Positions 26,588-33,915 are shown, numbered from the stretch's first letter. The stretch is 64,000 bases of DNA from Pseudomonas sp. TH31 (GCF_016650815.1 NZ_JAEKEZ010000034.1:1-64000); one strand, 5' to 3'. Notes: generated from the sequence alone by a model not told the origin. Numbers and translations: made by a program.

Positions 26588-26704
26588 ATGCGATTAATAT
26601 TCGAACAGTTGTTGCTGCAGGTAATCACGGACTTATTGGTGGGAATGCTCTACCAGCTCGTAGAGTGGTGTAACGCCTACCCGTGGTGGTCACTACTCAC
26701 GTGA
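26588..26704 (+). CDS. Small hydrophobic hypothetical protein (38 aa)
   Basis: The start ATG has gagg seven bases in front. The product (MRLIFEQLLLQVITDLLVGM, then LYQLVEWCNAYPWWSLLT) is one hydrophobic, slightly amphipathic helix with a tryptophan-rich end. Such short peptides in islets are sometimes toxins of type I systems or membrane peptides, but nothing here proves it. Its stop lies one base from that of the next gene on the other strand. Confidence 0.4.
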   Translation: MRLIFEQLLLQVITDLLVGMLYQLVEWCNAYPWWSLLT

Positions 26705-26705
26705 G

Positions 26706-26975
26706 CTATGCGGCAAGACGCTGGTAAAGCTCGATGATGTCAGCAGCGTTTGCCCGGACCAAAGCCTCCGCTTCGTCCGGACAGACGCTGCTGCCGATCA
26801 GCCGGACTTGGTCCGTTTGGTCGCTCGGGTTGGACCCGGTAGGGCAGTCGCGCCGCCCGAAGTCTTCGATGAGCACGGTAATCCGGTCGAGCCGCGGCGC
26901 GCCAGTGATGACCAGCTTCGTTACGGTCGAGCGCTCAATCTTCAGTGGATCAATGATTTCGTTTTCCTTGGGCAT
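26706..26975 (-). CDS. Hypothetical protein (89 aa) of the islet
   Basis: The start ATG 26975 has aagg eight bases upstream. The protein is mixed alpha/beta (STVTKLVITGAPRLDRITVL, then IEDFGRR) with a polar middle and a C-terminal helix (ALVRANAADIIELYQRLAA). It has no signal peptide. The family is unrecognised. It is divergent from the zinc-ribbon gene with only about 60 bases between them, so they may share a control region. Confidence 0.55.
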   Translation of the reverse strand: MPKENEIIDPLKIERSTVTKLVITGAPRLDRITVLIEDFGRRDCPTGSNPSDQTDQVRLIGSSVCPDEAEALVRANAADIIELYQRLAA

Positions 26976-27035
26976 GGGAAGAGCCTTGGCCGGCGATCGG
27001 CTACAGTAATTAGGTCATCGAGAAGGAGATCGGAC

Positions 27036-27341
27036 ATGCAATGCTTAATTTGCCAAGCTGCCTCTAAAACTGCACACATCACTGGAAGCTGGTCCGAGGT
27101 CAAATGCTCGGCTGGGTGTGGACACTTTAGGGTCTCAGCGAACCTGGTTGCGAAGATGAAGTTCAAGAACGAATTCTTTGACATTGAAAGAGCAAGGCAA
27201 TGGCTCGAGATGGCTCGGCGCGAGAGGCTCGTGCCGTTGATATCGACCTATGACTACAACGTTGCTTTATTGCATCGTGTCACTAAAGACCGATCTGACC
27301 GCTTGTCGGGTCGTTCTGGTAAACCAATAACTTCGGAATAG
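27036..27341 (+). CDS. Small zinc-ribbon-like protein (101 aa) of the islet
   Basis: The start ATG has a strong ribosome site (agaaggagatcggac). The N-terminal part has paired cysteines, C3-x2-C6 and C24-x3-C28 in the patterns MQCLICQ and EVKCSAGCGHFRVS, the layout of a zinc ribbon of the kind that heads HNH-like or DNA-binding proteins. The rest is helical and basic (DIERARQWLEMARRERLVPL). It lies about 150 bases upstream of the probable ADP-ribosyltransferase gene, on the same strand. Its function is unknown; it could be a regulator, partner or immunity factor of that gene (speculation). Confidence 0.6.
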   Translation: MQCLICQAASKTAHITGSWSEVKCSAGCGHFRVSANLVAKMKFKNEFFDIERARQWLEMARRERLVPLISTYDYNVALLHRVTKDRSDRLSGRSGKPITSE

Positions 27342-27493
27342 ATGGATTTCTTATTTCACTCCGCCGGAGCGCTAGCTACATCGCCGCGATGCTCTGTCTC
27401 CCGCGCCTTGCGGGCTTTGCCTATGCCGTTATTGACTAGGTATTCGGCAATCAGCGCTTGTGCCTGCCGAAGAGCCGGATCAAGGAGAACTCG

Positions 27494-27925
27494 ATGCTTT
27501 ATCGTGGTGAGTGCAAGACAACGCATGATGCTAATAATGGGAAACTTCTCCCCCGGAATACGCATGGAGAAAAAGAGGTTGTGGCCCTCTACGATGGTCG
27601 CATCCGCGCTGACGGTCGTTTCACATACGGCCCAACAGAGTCCAACAGAGTCGCGGCGCACCAGATCGAAACAGGGTTGTATGGTGGCTGCTCCGTTTCC
27701 ACGACACGCTCCTACGATGAGGCTAAGCGATTCGCCTTGTATGGCGATGACCAGGGTGTTGTTTATTGGATTGACGACGATAAATTTGAATCGCATGGCG
27801 TTGTAGCGATAGAACCAGAAGATCCTGAGCTCCCGAGTGAACAGGAAGTGACAATTCGTGCTGCCGATGGTGGCGAAATTTCAGCAGCACTTATCGTCCG
27901 TATTGATTCTGTTGAGCGAACCTGA
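27494..27925 (+). CDS. Probable mono-ADP-ribosyltransferase (R-S-E class), 143 aa
   Basis: The start ATG 27494 has caaggagaactcg in front, an excellent ribosome site. The protein has the three signatures of the R-S-E (cholera/iota-type) ADP-ribosyltransferase fold in order and at sensible spacing: Arg4 in MLYRGE, Ser69-Thr70-Thr71 in GGCSVSTTRSYDEAKRFA, and Glu116-Gln117-Glu118 in PSEQEVTIRA. In the family, Arg and STS hold NAD+ and the ExE pair includes the catalytic Glu. It has no signal peptide, membrane helix or second domain, so it is the bare catalytic unit (typical size 140-200). Relatives are toxins that ADP-ribosylate proteins or nucleic acids, or phage effectors. The assignment is by motif only; I found no immunity or antitoxin gene with certainty. 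Confidence 0.6.
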   Translation: MLYRGECKTTHDANNGKLLPRNTHGEKEVVALYDGRIRADGRFTYGPTESNRVAAHQIETGLYGGCSVSTTRSYDEAKRFALYGDDQGVVYWIDDDKFESHGVVAIEPEDPELPSEQEVTIRAADGGEISAALIVRIDSVERT

Positions 27926-28063
27926 CCCAACTGCCTATAGCTGGTGTTGATTTCGGAACTGGTTAGGCGCGGCCCTCCGTGACCGTATGTGACAGGGGGG
28001 AACTTCTTTCCTCAATGCCGTCTACATTTCAGTGGGGTATTCCCCCTTTCTGAGAGTATGGAT

Positions 28064-28529
28064 ATGTTCAAGTCTCGCTCGTTTATTGCTGCGTTTACTT
28101 GCTTCGCCTTGGTAGCTGGCACCGCTACAGCGTTGGCTGATCCTGGGAACGGGAACGGCCAGGGAAACGGAAAGGGGGGCTGAAGACGTCCAAGGCCATG
28201 GCAATCAAGGTGGCCACGGCAAAGGAAAAAAATCAGGTGGCGGTGATTGGGATCACGGTCCAAGCGTCGATCAAGGAATGGTCATAGGGGTACTTGGTGG
28301 GCACCGAGATTACTGGCGCCCGGGGCCTGCATTGCCGCCGGGAATTCAGAAAAATCTGGCGCGAGGAAAACCTCTTCCGCCGGGCATCGCCAAAAAATTG
28401 GATGGTCGACTTCTGGGACGACTGCCTCACTACGACGGGTATGAGTGGCAGCAGGCGGGAACAGATTTGATTCTGGTGGCTATCACGAGCGGGATCATCT
28501 ACGAAGTTCTAAATGGCGCTTTGGATTAG
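28064..28529 (+). pseudogene. CigR-like exported protein, split by a frameshift
   Basis: The frame starts at ATG 28064 (MFKSRSFIAAFTCFALVAGT signal peptide, then DPGNGNGQGNGKGG) and stops at 28183. Adding or removing one base in the gggggg run near 28174-28180 joins it to a second frame that reads AEDVQGHGNQGGHGKGKKSG and then the conserved domain: HRDYWRPGPALPPGIQKNLA, GKPLPPGIAKKLDGRL and WQQAGTDLILVAITSGIIYE. That is the CigR/RcnB-like inner-membrane-associated domain seen in pathogen effector-regulator proteins and in many free-living proteobacteria. The whole would be about 155 residues. The extra G in a six-G run fits a homopolymer error. The family's role here is unknown. Confidence 0.72.
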
Positions 28530-28536
28530 CATGGTT

Positions 28537-28596
28537 TTGCACCGCCCACTCTGACATTGCACCGCCCACTCTGACATTGCATCGTCGTTTTGACCA
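28537..28596. repeat. Three tandem 20-bp repeats, possible insertion-sequence end
   Basis: Two identical 20-bp units (ttgcaccgcccactctgaca) stand directly head to tail at 28537 and 28557, followed by a diverged third (ttgcatcgtcgttttgacca). Tandem ~20-bp repeats of this sort occur at the ends of IS21-type elements; no transposase gene is near, so this may be the remnant of one end. The identification is speculative. Confidence 0.6.
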
Positions 28597-28736
28597 TTTC
28601 GTTGGGGGTAAAAGCAATACGTTCGCACTCACTTTATATGTGGCGCATTGGCGCTTCCGCTTGTCGCTCGTCTTTGAACCGGATGTAACTAACTGTGTCG
28701 GAGAAGACGCACAAACCAATCCTTGTGGAAGCCATC

Positions 28737-29198
28737 ATGCGTTTTAAAAAGAAAAACCTAATTGCCGTTATGTCATGCGTAACGATGCTTGCTGCTGCGC
28801 CATTACTGCCTGCTGAGCTGTCCATCATGGCTTCCGCCTATGCCAAAGATGGGAGTGGTCACGGCGGTGGCGGTGGCGCTGGTAGCCACGGCGGCGGTGT
28901 TGGCGGTACCGGGCATAGTGGAGATAGTGCCGGTCACTCAGCTAGCTCCACTAGTAAAGGCCGCGCCGAAGGCCAGGAAACCGATCACGACGGCAAGGCC
29001 GTTCGAGATCATGGTCTGAGTGGTAATCACATTGGGCGCGGCCACAAAACTGACCGTGGTCGCGGGGTAGCTACTTCGGGTGTAGCGAACTCTAAAACAA
29101 CCCGAGGGCTGTCAAAGGCCACGGCGATCTCGGCCACAACGCCAGGAGATCACAATGACAAGGGATTGAGTAAGTCCAGCACCTCGACCTTCAAATAA
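28737..29198 (+). CDS. Exported glycine/histidine/serine-rich protein of the islet
   Basis: A 153-residue protein starting at ATG 28737 (ggaagcc upstream). It has a signal peptide (MRFKKKNLIAVMSCVTMLAA, cut near AYA-KDGS) and then a low-complexity mature part: glycine-rich (GGGGGAGSHGGGVGGTGHSG), then Ser/His/Asp- and Arg-rich. It is probably disordered and may bind metals through its histidines (inference). No known family. It lies downstream of the IS-like repeats. The gene is not interrupted. Confidence 0.6.
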   Translation: MRFKKKNLIAVMSCVTMLAAAPLLPAELSIMASAYAKDGSGHGGGGGAGSHGGGVGGTGHSGDSAGHSASSTSKGRAEGQETDHDGKAVRDHGLSGNHIGRGHKTDRGRGVATSGVANSKTTRGLSKATAISATTPGDHNDKGLSKSSTSTFK

Positions 29199-29229
29199 AC
29201 GCGGTTCACTACTCGCCAGGCCACTGTGT

Positions 29230-29448
29230 TCAGTTGAAAATTTGGTCTGACGGGTCACCCGGATCTCGCTTCAGCTCTGCCAAACGCTCTTCTCGAAACA
29301 TCCGCGCCACGTTTTCGCTAATTACGATTTCGTGGTGCGCCTTAAGCGCTTTCCGTGCACCTTCAGTACCGAGCGAATGCACGTACCGCAGGCAACTTTC
29401 TATCTCTGAGGCTTCGGGCCTGGCCCTTGTCTGCTGCGCCACCTCCAT
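29230..29448 (-). CDS. Hypothetical protein (72 aa) of the islet
   Basis: The start ATG 29448 has gaagg seven bases upstream. The product is polar and helical (EASEIESCLRYVHSLGTEGA, RMFREERLAELKRDPGDPSD) with no membrane segment. No family is recognised. It stands alone on the minus strand facing the glycine-rich gene. Confidence 0.5.
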   Translation of the reverse strand: MEVAQQTRARPEASEIESCLRYVHSLGTEGARKALKAHHEIVISENVARMFREERLAELKRDPGDPSDQIFN

Positions 29449-29561
29449 GGCAGGCCTTCGAAGATCATTGTCTTTGGCTGCTCATGGCAGGACTGAAGCT
29501 GGGCTCTTTCGATTCTGGCGCCTGGTGCTAGATTGCAGGCCTTTCCACAGGAGTGCCTTTC

Positions 29562-29696
29562 ATGAAGTTTGTCGTAGGAGCGTCGGCTCTGGCATTGCTT
29601 TCTGGCTGCACAGACAGCGGCCCGATAAAGGTTGGTCCTGACACCTACACGATTTCAACATGCATTCCTTTGTTTCATCCGGCGTGCGGCCGATAA
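29562..29696 (+). pseudogene. Truncated small lipoprotein remnant
   Basis: The 44-codon frame has a good ribosome site (aggagtgcctttc) and a lipobox (ALALLSGC, Cys16), followed by TDSGPIKVGPDTYTIST. That start is typical of a family of roughly 100-residue lipoproteins in pseudomonads and Burkholderia that continue with an Ala/Gly-rich segment and two conserved Cys (from memory). Here it ends after CIPLFHPACGR, where it runs into the folD terminator. The missing C-terminal half suggests that the right-hand edge of the islet cut through the gene. Confidence 0.55.
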
Positions 29697-29723
29697 CAAA
29701 AAGCCCCGCTAAATAGCGGGGCT
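29695..29723 (-). terminator. Rho-independent terminator of folD
   Basis: On the minus strand the stem agccccgct / agcggggct with loop attt is followed by ttttt. It is 25 bases past the folD stop and marks the boundary of the islet. Confidence 0.9.
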
Positions 29724-29748
29724 CTGTTTGTACGCCAAACCAGTGAAA

Positions 29749-30603
29749 TCAGCTGTGCAGGGTTTCGGCTGCGTACAGGGTGTTTTCCAACAGGCAGGCA
29801 CGGGTCATCGGGCCGACGCCACCCGGTACCGGGGTAATCCAGCCGGCGCGGGGCAGGGCGGTTTCGTAGATCACGTCACCGACCAGTTTGCCGTCTTCCT
29901 GACGGTTGATGCCGACGTCGATCACGATCGCGCCTTCCTTGATCCACTCACCCTTGACCAGGCCCGGCTTGCCGGCAGCAACCACGACCAGATCGGCGCG
30001 GCCGACGTGGCCTGCCAGATCCTTGGTGAAGCGGTGGGTGACGGTGACGGTGCAGCCCGCCAGCAGCAGTTCCATCGCCATCGGACGGCCAACAATGTTG
30101 GAGGCGCCGACAATCACTGCGTCCATCCCGTAAAGATCCACGCCGGTGCTTTCCAGCAGGGCCATGATGCCTTTAGGGGTGCAGGGGCGCAGCAGTGGAA
30201 TGCGTTGGGCCAGGCGACCGACGTTATAAGGGTGGAAGCCGTCGACGTCTTTATCCGGACGAATGCGTTCCAGCAATTTGGACGCGTCCAGGTGGGCAGG
30301 TAAAGGAAGCTGAAGCAGAACGCCGTCAATTGCCGGGTCGTCGTTCAGACGATCGATCAAATCGGTCAGTGCTTCTTGAGTGGTTTCAGAAGGCAGGTCG
30401 TAAGCCTGGGAAAGGAAGCCGACCTCTTCACAGTCTTTACGCTTGTGCGAGACATAAACCTGAGAGGCAGGATCGCTGCCGACCAGGATCACCGCGAGGC
30501 CGGGGGTGCGCAGGCCTTGCTGGCGACGCTCGGCAACTCGTTTGGCGATCTGCTGGCGCAGGCTGGCGGCGATCGATTTGCCGTCGATTAGTTGTGCAGT
30601 CAT
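29749..30603 (-). CDS. folD: Bifunctional methylenetetrahydrofolate dehydrogenase / cyclohydrolase
   Basis: A 284-residue cytoplasmic enzyme that oxidises 5,10-methylene-THF with NADP+ and hydrolyses the product to 10-formyl-THF, feeding purine and fMet synthesis. Signatures are YVSHKRKDCEEVGF (with the catalytic Lys), DGVLLQLPLPAHLD, VVGASNIVGRPMA-like IVGASNIVGRPMAMELLLAG, and PVPGGVGPMTRACLLENTL at the C-terminus. The length is normal. It is the first gene of the conserved folD-tRNA-tig block in pseudomonads. The start at 30603 (MTAQLIDGKSIAASLRQQIA) matches homologues. Confidence 0.97.
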   Translation of the reverse strand: MTAQLIDGKSIAASLRQQIAKRVAERRQQGLRTPGLAVILVGSDPASQVYVSHKRKDCEEVGFLSQAYDLPSETTQEALTDLIDRLNDDPAIDGVLLQLPLPAHLDASKLLERIRPDKDVDGFHPYNVGRLAQRIPLLRPCTPKGIMALLESTGVDLYGMDAVIVGASNIVGRPMAMELLLAGCTVTVTHRFTKDLAGHVGRADLVVVAAGKPGLVKGEWIKEGAIVIDVGINRQEDGKLVGDVIYETALPRAGWITPVPGGVGPMTRACLLENTLYAAETLHS

Positions 30604-30734
30604 TGCGCGTGGTTAACCATCGAGAGGGGAAAAAAAGAGAGCGCATTCTCGCATGTCAGAAGGTGAGGGCAAAGGCGCTTGGTCTGCAAATTCCCCTAAC
30701 CCCTTTAATTAAATGAATTTTTTTCAAAAAGGAT

Positions 30735-30763
30735 TTGACGGCCTTTGGGGCGCTCTATACTAT
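30735..30763 (+). promoter_or_regulatory. Sigma-70 promoter of the tRNA-Arg/His/Leu/His cluster
   Basis: TTGACG, a 17-base spacer, then TACTAT (or the overlapping TATACT), with a GC-rich stretch downstream, about 115 bases upstream of tRNA-Arg. It fits a stable-RNA promoter. Confidence 0.7.
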
Positions 30764-30878
30764 TCGTCGCACTTGTCGGGCACAGCCTAGCACTGGATGA
30801 GAAGGTCGAGCGGGATTACGGTTCTGCAAGACTGGAAAGCACTTAGTTTGTAGTCCTCCAAGAGTACAGATTAATAAG

Positions 30879-30955
30879 GCGCCCGTAGCTCAGCTGGATA
30901 GAGCATCCGCCTTCTAAGCGGATGGTCGCAGGTTCGAGTCCTGCCGGGTGCGCCA
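30879..30955 (+). tRNA. tRNA-Arg (anticodon TCT)
   Basis: The cloverleaf is complete: the acceptor gcgcccg pairs with cgggtgc (one G-T pair), the anticodon loop is cttctaa with TCT, the T-loop is ttcgagt, and the CCA end is encoded. It reads AGA codons. It is the first of the four-tRNA operon. Confidence 0.96.
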
Positions 30956-30987
30956 TTAGGCAGCTTTGGCACAAGTAGCGCAATATG

Positions 30988-31063
30988 GTGGGCGTAGCTC
31001 AGTTGGTAGAGCACGGGATTGTGACTCCCGTTGTCGAGGGTTCGATCCCCTTCGTCCACCCCA
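30988..31063 (+). tRNA. tRNA-His (anticodon GTG), copy 1
   Basis: The acceptor is gtgggcg / cgtccac, the anticodon loop is ttgtgac with GTG, and the extra -1 G (30987) is paired with the discriminator C. CCA is encoded. It is identical to the second copy at 31284. Confidence 0.97.
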
Positions 31064-31071
31064 TATTTCGA

Positions 31072-31107
31072 AAGGCGCCAGATTAACAGTCTGGCGCCTT
31101 TGCTTTA
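31072..31107 (+). terminator. Hairpin after tRNA-His copy 1 (processing or terminator-like)
   Basis: The stem aggcgccaga / tctggcgcct with loop ttaacag is followed by ttgcttt. It is near-identical to the hairpin after the second tRNA-His, but the T-run is broken, so read-through to tRNA-Leu is expected. Confidence 0.7.
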
Positions 31108-31120
31108 ACAGCTTCAAACC

Positions 31121-31205
31121 GCGGATGTGGTGGAATTGGTAGACACACTGGATTTAGGTTCCAGCGCCGCAAGGTGTAAGAGTTCGAGTCTCTTCATCCG
31201 CACCA
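31121..31205 (+). tRNA. tRNA-Leu (anticodon TAG)
   Basis: The acceptor is gcggatg / catccgc, the anticodon loop contains TAG in ggatttaggttcc, the long variable arm typical of Leu tRNAs is present (gccgcaaggtgt), and CCA is encoded. It reads CUA/CUG codons. Confidence 0.96.
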
Positions 31206-31283
31206 AATAAAGCTTCACTCAGGCCGGTTGGCTTGGCTGGGGCGCAGCAAGGAAGTTGTTTGGCTTCTTTGTAAGGCAATATG

Positions 31284-31359
31284 GTGGGCGTAGCTCAGTT
31301 GGTAGAGCACGGGATTGTGACTCCCGTTGTCGAGGGTTCGATCCCCTTCGTCCACCCCA
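31284..31359 (+). tRNA. tRNA-His (anticodon GTG), copy 2
   Basis: The 76-base gene is identical to copy 1 at 30988, with the same short flank in front (caatatg) and the same hairpin after it, so it arose by local duplication. Confidence 0.97.
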
Positions 31360-31368
31360 TATTTCGAG

Positions 31369-31407
31369 AGGCGCCAGATTTAACAGTCTGGCGCCTTTTT
31401 TGTTTTA
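31369..31407 (+). terminator. Rho-independent terminator of the tRNA operon
   Basis: The stem aggcgccaga / tctggcgcct is followed by ttttttgtttt, an intact U-run unlike the copy after tRNA-His 1. Confidence 0.92.
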
Positions 31408-31762
31408 GTGGTTCGAGTGTTCAGCGGCTGCAGGTTCTGGGTCGCAGGGGCGAGGTGTTTCGTCGTATTCAAATTTCTCGATGATGCCGCGCCACCCGCC
31501 GGCCTTGCTCGCAAGATCGGCTGTCAGGGCGATAATTGGCAACTTCTTCTCTATATAGAAGGGTTGGTGCAGAGCCCTGGTTTCATTGCCTGTATTTGCT
31601 AACAGGGCGAGGCACAACCGTTTGTCCCTCGCCTATAAATTGCCTGCTGCTTTTTTACCCGTTTTCAGTAGGGTGACTTCTTGAGTTTGACCCACTAGAA
31701 TGCATGCCCTTGATTCTGGGGTCGGAAACGGCCGGCTAACGTCTGTGCAACGAGGAATATCC
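31408..31762. other. Intergenic region before tig, no supported gene
   Basis: About 355 bases. Short frames exist on both strands but none has a ribosome site together with a recognisable product. The region should contain the tig promoter; I could not assign clear -35/-10 boxes. Confidence 0.5.
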
Positions 31763-33073
31763 ATGCAAGTTTCTGTTGAAAATACTTCTGCTCTTGAGCG
31801 CCGCATGAGCATCACCGTGCCGGCTGAGCGCATCGAGACTCAGGTCAACAAGCGTCTGCAGCAGACCGCGCAAAAGGCCAAGATTGCTGGCTTCCGTCCA
31901 GGCAAGGTGCCAATGAGTGAAATCAAGCGTCGCTTTGGCGCTGATGCACGTCAGGAAGCCGTAGGCGATGTGATCCAGTCCTCCTTCTACGAAGCTGTTG
32001 TTGAGCAGAAGCTGAACCCGGCTGGCGCTCCTTCGATCGAGCCTAAGTCGATCGAAGCGGGCAAGGATCTGGAATACGTCGCGATTTTCGAAGTGTTCCC
32101 GGAGTTTACTGTAGCCGGTTTCGACGGCATCGCCGTTGAGCGCCTGAGCGCTGACGTGGCTGACGCCGATCTGGACAAAATGCTGGACGTGCTGCGCAAG
32201 CAGAACACCCGTTTTGAAGTGGCCGATCGCGCTGCTCAGAGCGATGACCAACTGAACATCGATTTCGTTGGCAAGGTTGACGGTGAAGTGTTCGCTGGCG
32301 GTTCCGCCAAAGGCACTCAGCTGGTTATCGGTTCCGGCCGCATGATCCCGGGTTTCGAAGACGGTCTGGTTGGTGCTAAAGCCGGCGAAGAACGCGTTCT
32401 GAACCTGACCTTCCCGGAGGACTACCAGAACCTCGACCTGGCTGGCAAAACCGCTGAGTTCACCGTTACCGTGAACACCGTTTCCGAGCCAAAACTGCCA
32501 GAGCTGAACGAAGAATTCTTCGCTCAATTCGGCATCAAGGAAACCGGCCTGGAAGGCTTCCGCACCGAAGTTCGCAAGAACATGGAGCGCGAACTGCGTC
32601 AGGCGATCAAATCCAAGGTCAAGAATCAGGTAATGGACGGTCTGCTGGCCACCAACCCGATCGAAGTGCCTAAGGCTCTGCTGTCCAACGAAGTTGACCG
32701 TCTGCGCGTGCAGGCTGTTCAACAGTTCGGTGGCAACATCAAGCCTGATCAACTGCCGGCCGAGCTGTTCGAAGAGCAAGCCAAGCGCCGCGTTGTACTG
32801 GGTCTGATCGTGGCTGAAGTGGTCAAGCAATTCGACCTCAAGCCTGACGAAGTCCGCGTTCGCGAAATGATTCAGGAAATGGCTTCGGCCTACCAGGAGC
32901 CTGAGCAGGTTGTGTCCTGGTACTACAAGAACGACCAGCAACTGAACGAAGTCCGTTCGGTTGTGCTGGAAGAACAAGTTGTGGATACTGTTCTGCAGAA
33001 GGCTAACGTGACCGACAAATCGGTCTCTTACGAAGAAGCAGTCAAGCCGGCAGAAGCTCCACAAGCCGACTGA
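31763..33073 (+). CDS. tig: Trigger factor, ribosome-associated chaperone and prolyl isomerase
   Basis: A 436-residue protein that docks at ribosomal protein L23 by the exit tunnel and shields nascent chains. The N-terminal domain has the ribosome-binding signature GFRPGKVPMSEIKRRFG (the F-R-x-G-K-x-P motif). The middle FKBP-type PPIase domain spans roughly 160-245 (VGKVDGEVFAGGSAKGTQLV, GSGRMIPGFEDGLVGAKAGE). The C-terminal helical arms follow. ATG 31763 has cgagg at seven bases. In this conserved block trigger factor lies next to clpP, clpX and lon, so folding and degradation are encoded side by side. Confidence 0.97.
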   Translation: MQVSVENTSALERRMSITVPAERIETQVNKRLQQTAQKAKIAGFRPGKVPMSEIKRRFGADARQEAVGDVIQSSFYEAVVEQKLNPAGAPSIEPKSIEAGKDLEYVAIFEVFPEFTVAGFDGIAVERLSADVADADLDKMLDVLRKQNTRFEVADRAAQSDDQLNIDFVGKVDGEVFAGGSAKGTQLVIGSGRMIPGFEDGLVGAKAGEERVLNLTFPEDYQNLDLAGKTAEFTVTVNTVSEPKLPELNEEFFAQFGIKETGLEGFRTEVRKNMERELRQAIKSKVKNQVMDGLLATNPIEVPKALLSNEVDRLRVQAVQQFGGNIKPDQLPAELFEEQAKRRVVLGLIVAEVVKQFDLKPDEVRVREMIQEMASAYQEPEQVVSWYYKNDQQLNEVRSVVLEEQVVDTVLQKANVTDKSVSYEEAVKPAEAPQAD

Positions 33074-33100
33074 TCGCTTTTTGCGGTAAGAAGTAATCAC

Positions 33101-33128
33101 CATAAGCCAGCCTTCGTGCTGGCTTATG
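33101..33128 (+). terminator. Stem-loop between tig and clpP
   Basis: A perfect 11-bp stem (cataagccagc / gctggcttatg) with a cttcgt loop. No U-run follows, so it is more likely an attenuator or mRNA-end stabiliser than a full terminator. Confidence 0.65.
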
Positions 33129-33167
33129 TGTATTCAAGACATAACTATTTGGGAGTGACTGCAGAGC

Positions 33168-33803
33168 ATGTTCCGTAATTCGTATATTCAGCAGAACTCT
33201 GATATCCAGGCCGCAGGCGGCCTGGTCCCGATGGTTGTCGAGCAGTCTGCTCGTGGCGAGCGCGCCTACGACATCTATTCGCGCCTGCTCAAGGAGCGAG
33301 TGATCTTTCTGGTTGGCCCGGTAGAGGACTACATGGCCAACCTGATTTGTGCGCAACTGCTGTTCCTTGAAGCGGAAAACCCGGACAAGGACATCCATCT
33401 CTATATCAACTCCCCGGGCGGTTCGGTGACGGCGGGCATGTCGATCTACGACACCATGCAGTTCATCAAGCCAAACGTGTCGACCACCTGTATTGGTCAG
33501 GCGTGCAGCATGGGCGCGTTCCTGCTGACGGCCGGTGCCCCCGGCAAGCGTTTCTGCCTGCCGAACTCGCGTGTGATGATTCACCAGCCATTGGGCGGCT
33601 TCCAGGGCCAGGCCTCGGATATCGAAATCCATGCCAAGGAAATCCTCTTCATTCGTGAGCGTCTCAACACGCTGATGGCCAAGCATAGCGGGCACACTCT
33701 TGAAGAAATCGAGCGCGACACCAACCGCGATAACTTCATGAGTGCAGAAGCCGCGCGTGACTATGGGTTGATCGATGAAGTGATCAGCCAGCGCCCCGCT
33801 TAA
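33168..33803 (+). CDS. clpP: ATP-dependent Clp protease proteolytic subunit
   Basis: A 211-residue serine peptidase that forms the double-heptamer chamber fed by ClpX (and ClpA). The catalytic triad is in place: Ser114 in IGQACSMGAF, His139 in SRVMIHQP, Asp188 in ERDTNRDNF. The N-terminal axial loop and short propeptide (MFRNSYIQQNSDIQAAGGLV) are as in other pseudomonads. It lies 112 bases upstream of clpX, with a stem (gcgggctt / aagcccgc) between them. Confidence 0.97.
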   Translation: MFRNSYIQQNSDIQAAGGLVPMVVEQSARGERAYDIYSRLLKERVIFLVGPVEDYMANLICAQLLFLEAENPDKDIHLYINSPGGSVTAGMSIYDTMQFIKPNVSTTCIGQACSMGAFLLTAGAPGKRFCLPNSRVMIHQPLGGFQGQASDIEIHAKEILFIRERLNTLMAKHSGHTLEEIERDTNRDNFMSAEAARDYGLIDEVISQRPA

Positions 33804-33915
33804 AATAAGCAGCTCAAAATAGGCTTGGTCGGCTGCTCCGATCACTTGCGGGCTTGAAAAAGCCCGCAATAGCCTTCATCTTGTGTTGCAAGCCTATCGG
33901 ATTTGGATCGAACGA

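Noticed and set aside
30870..31410. tRNA cluster as integration site of the islet
   Set aside because: The islet lies on the other side of folD and no duplicate of a tRNA 3' end was found at its edges.
31405..31617. Small frames on both strands between the tRNA terminator and tig
   Set aside because: No ribosome sites and no recognisable sequence; probably chance.
31736..33103. Reverse-strand frame of about 455 codons over tig
   Set aside because: It is a compositional shadow of trigger factor; the sense product is certain.
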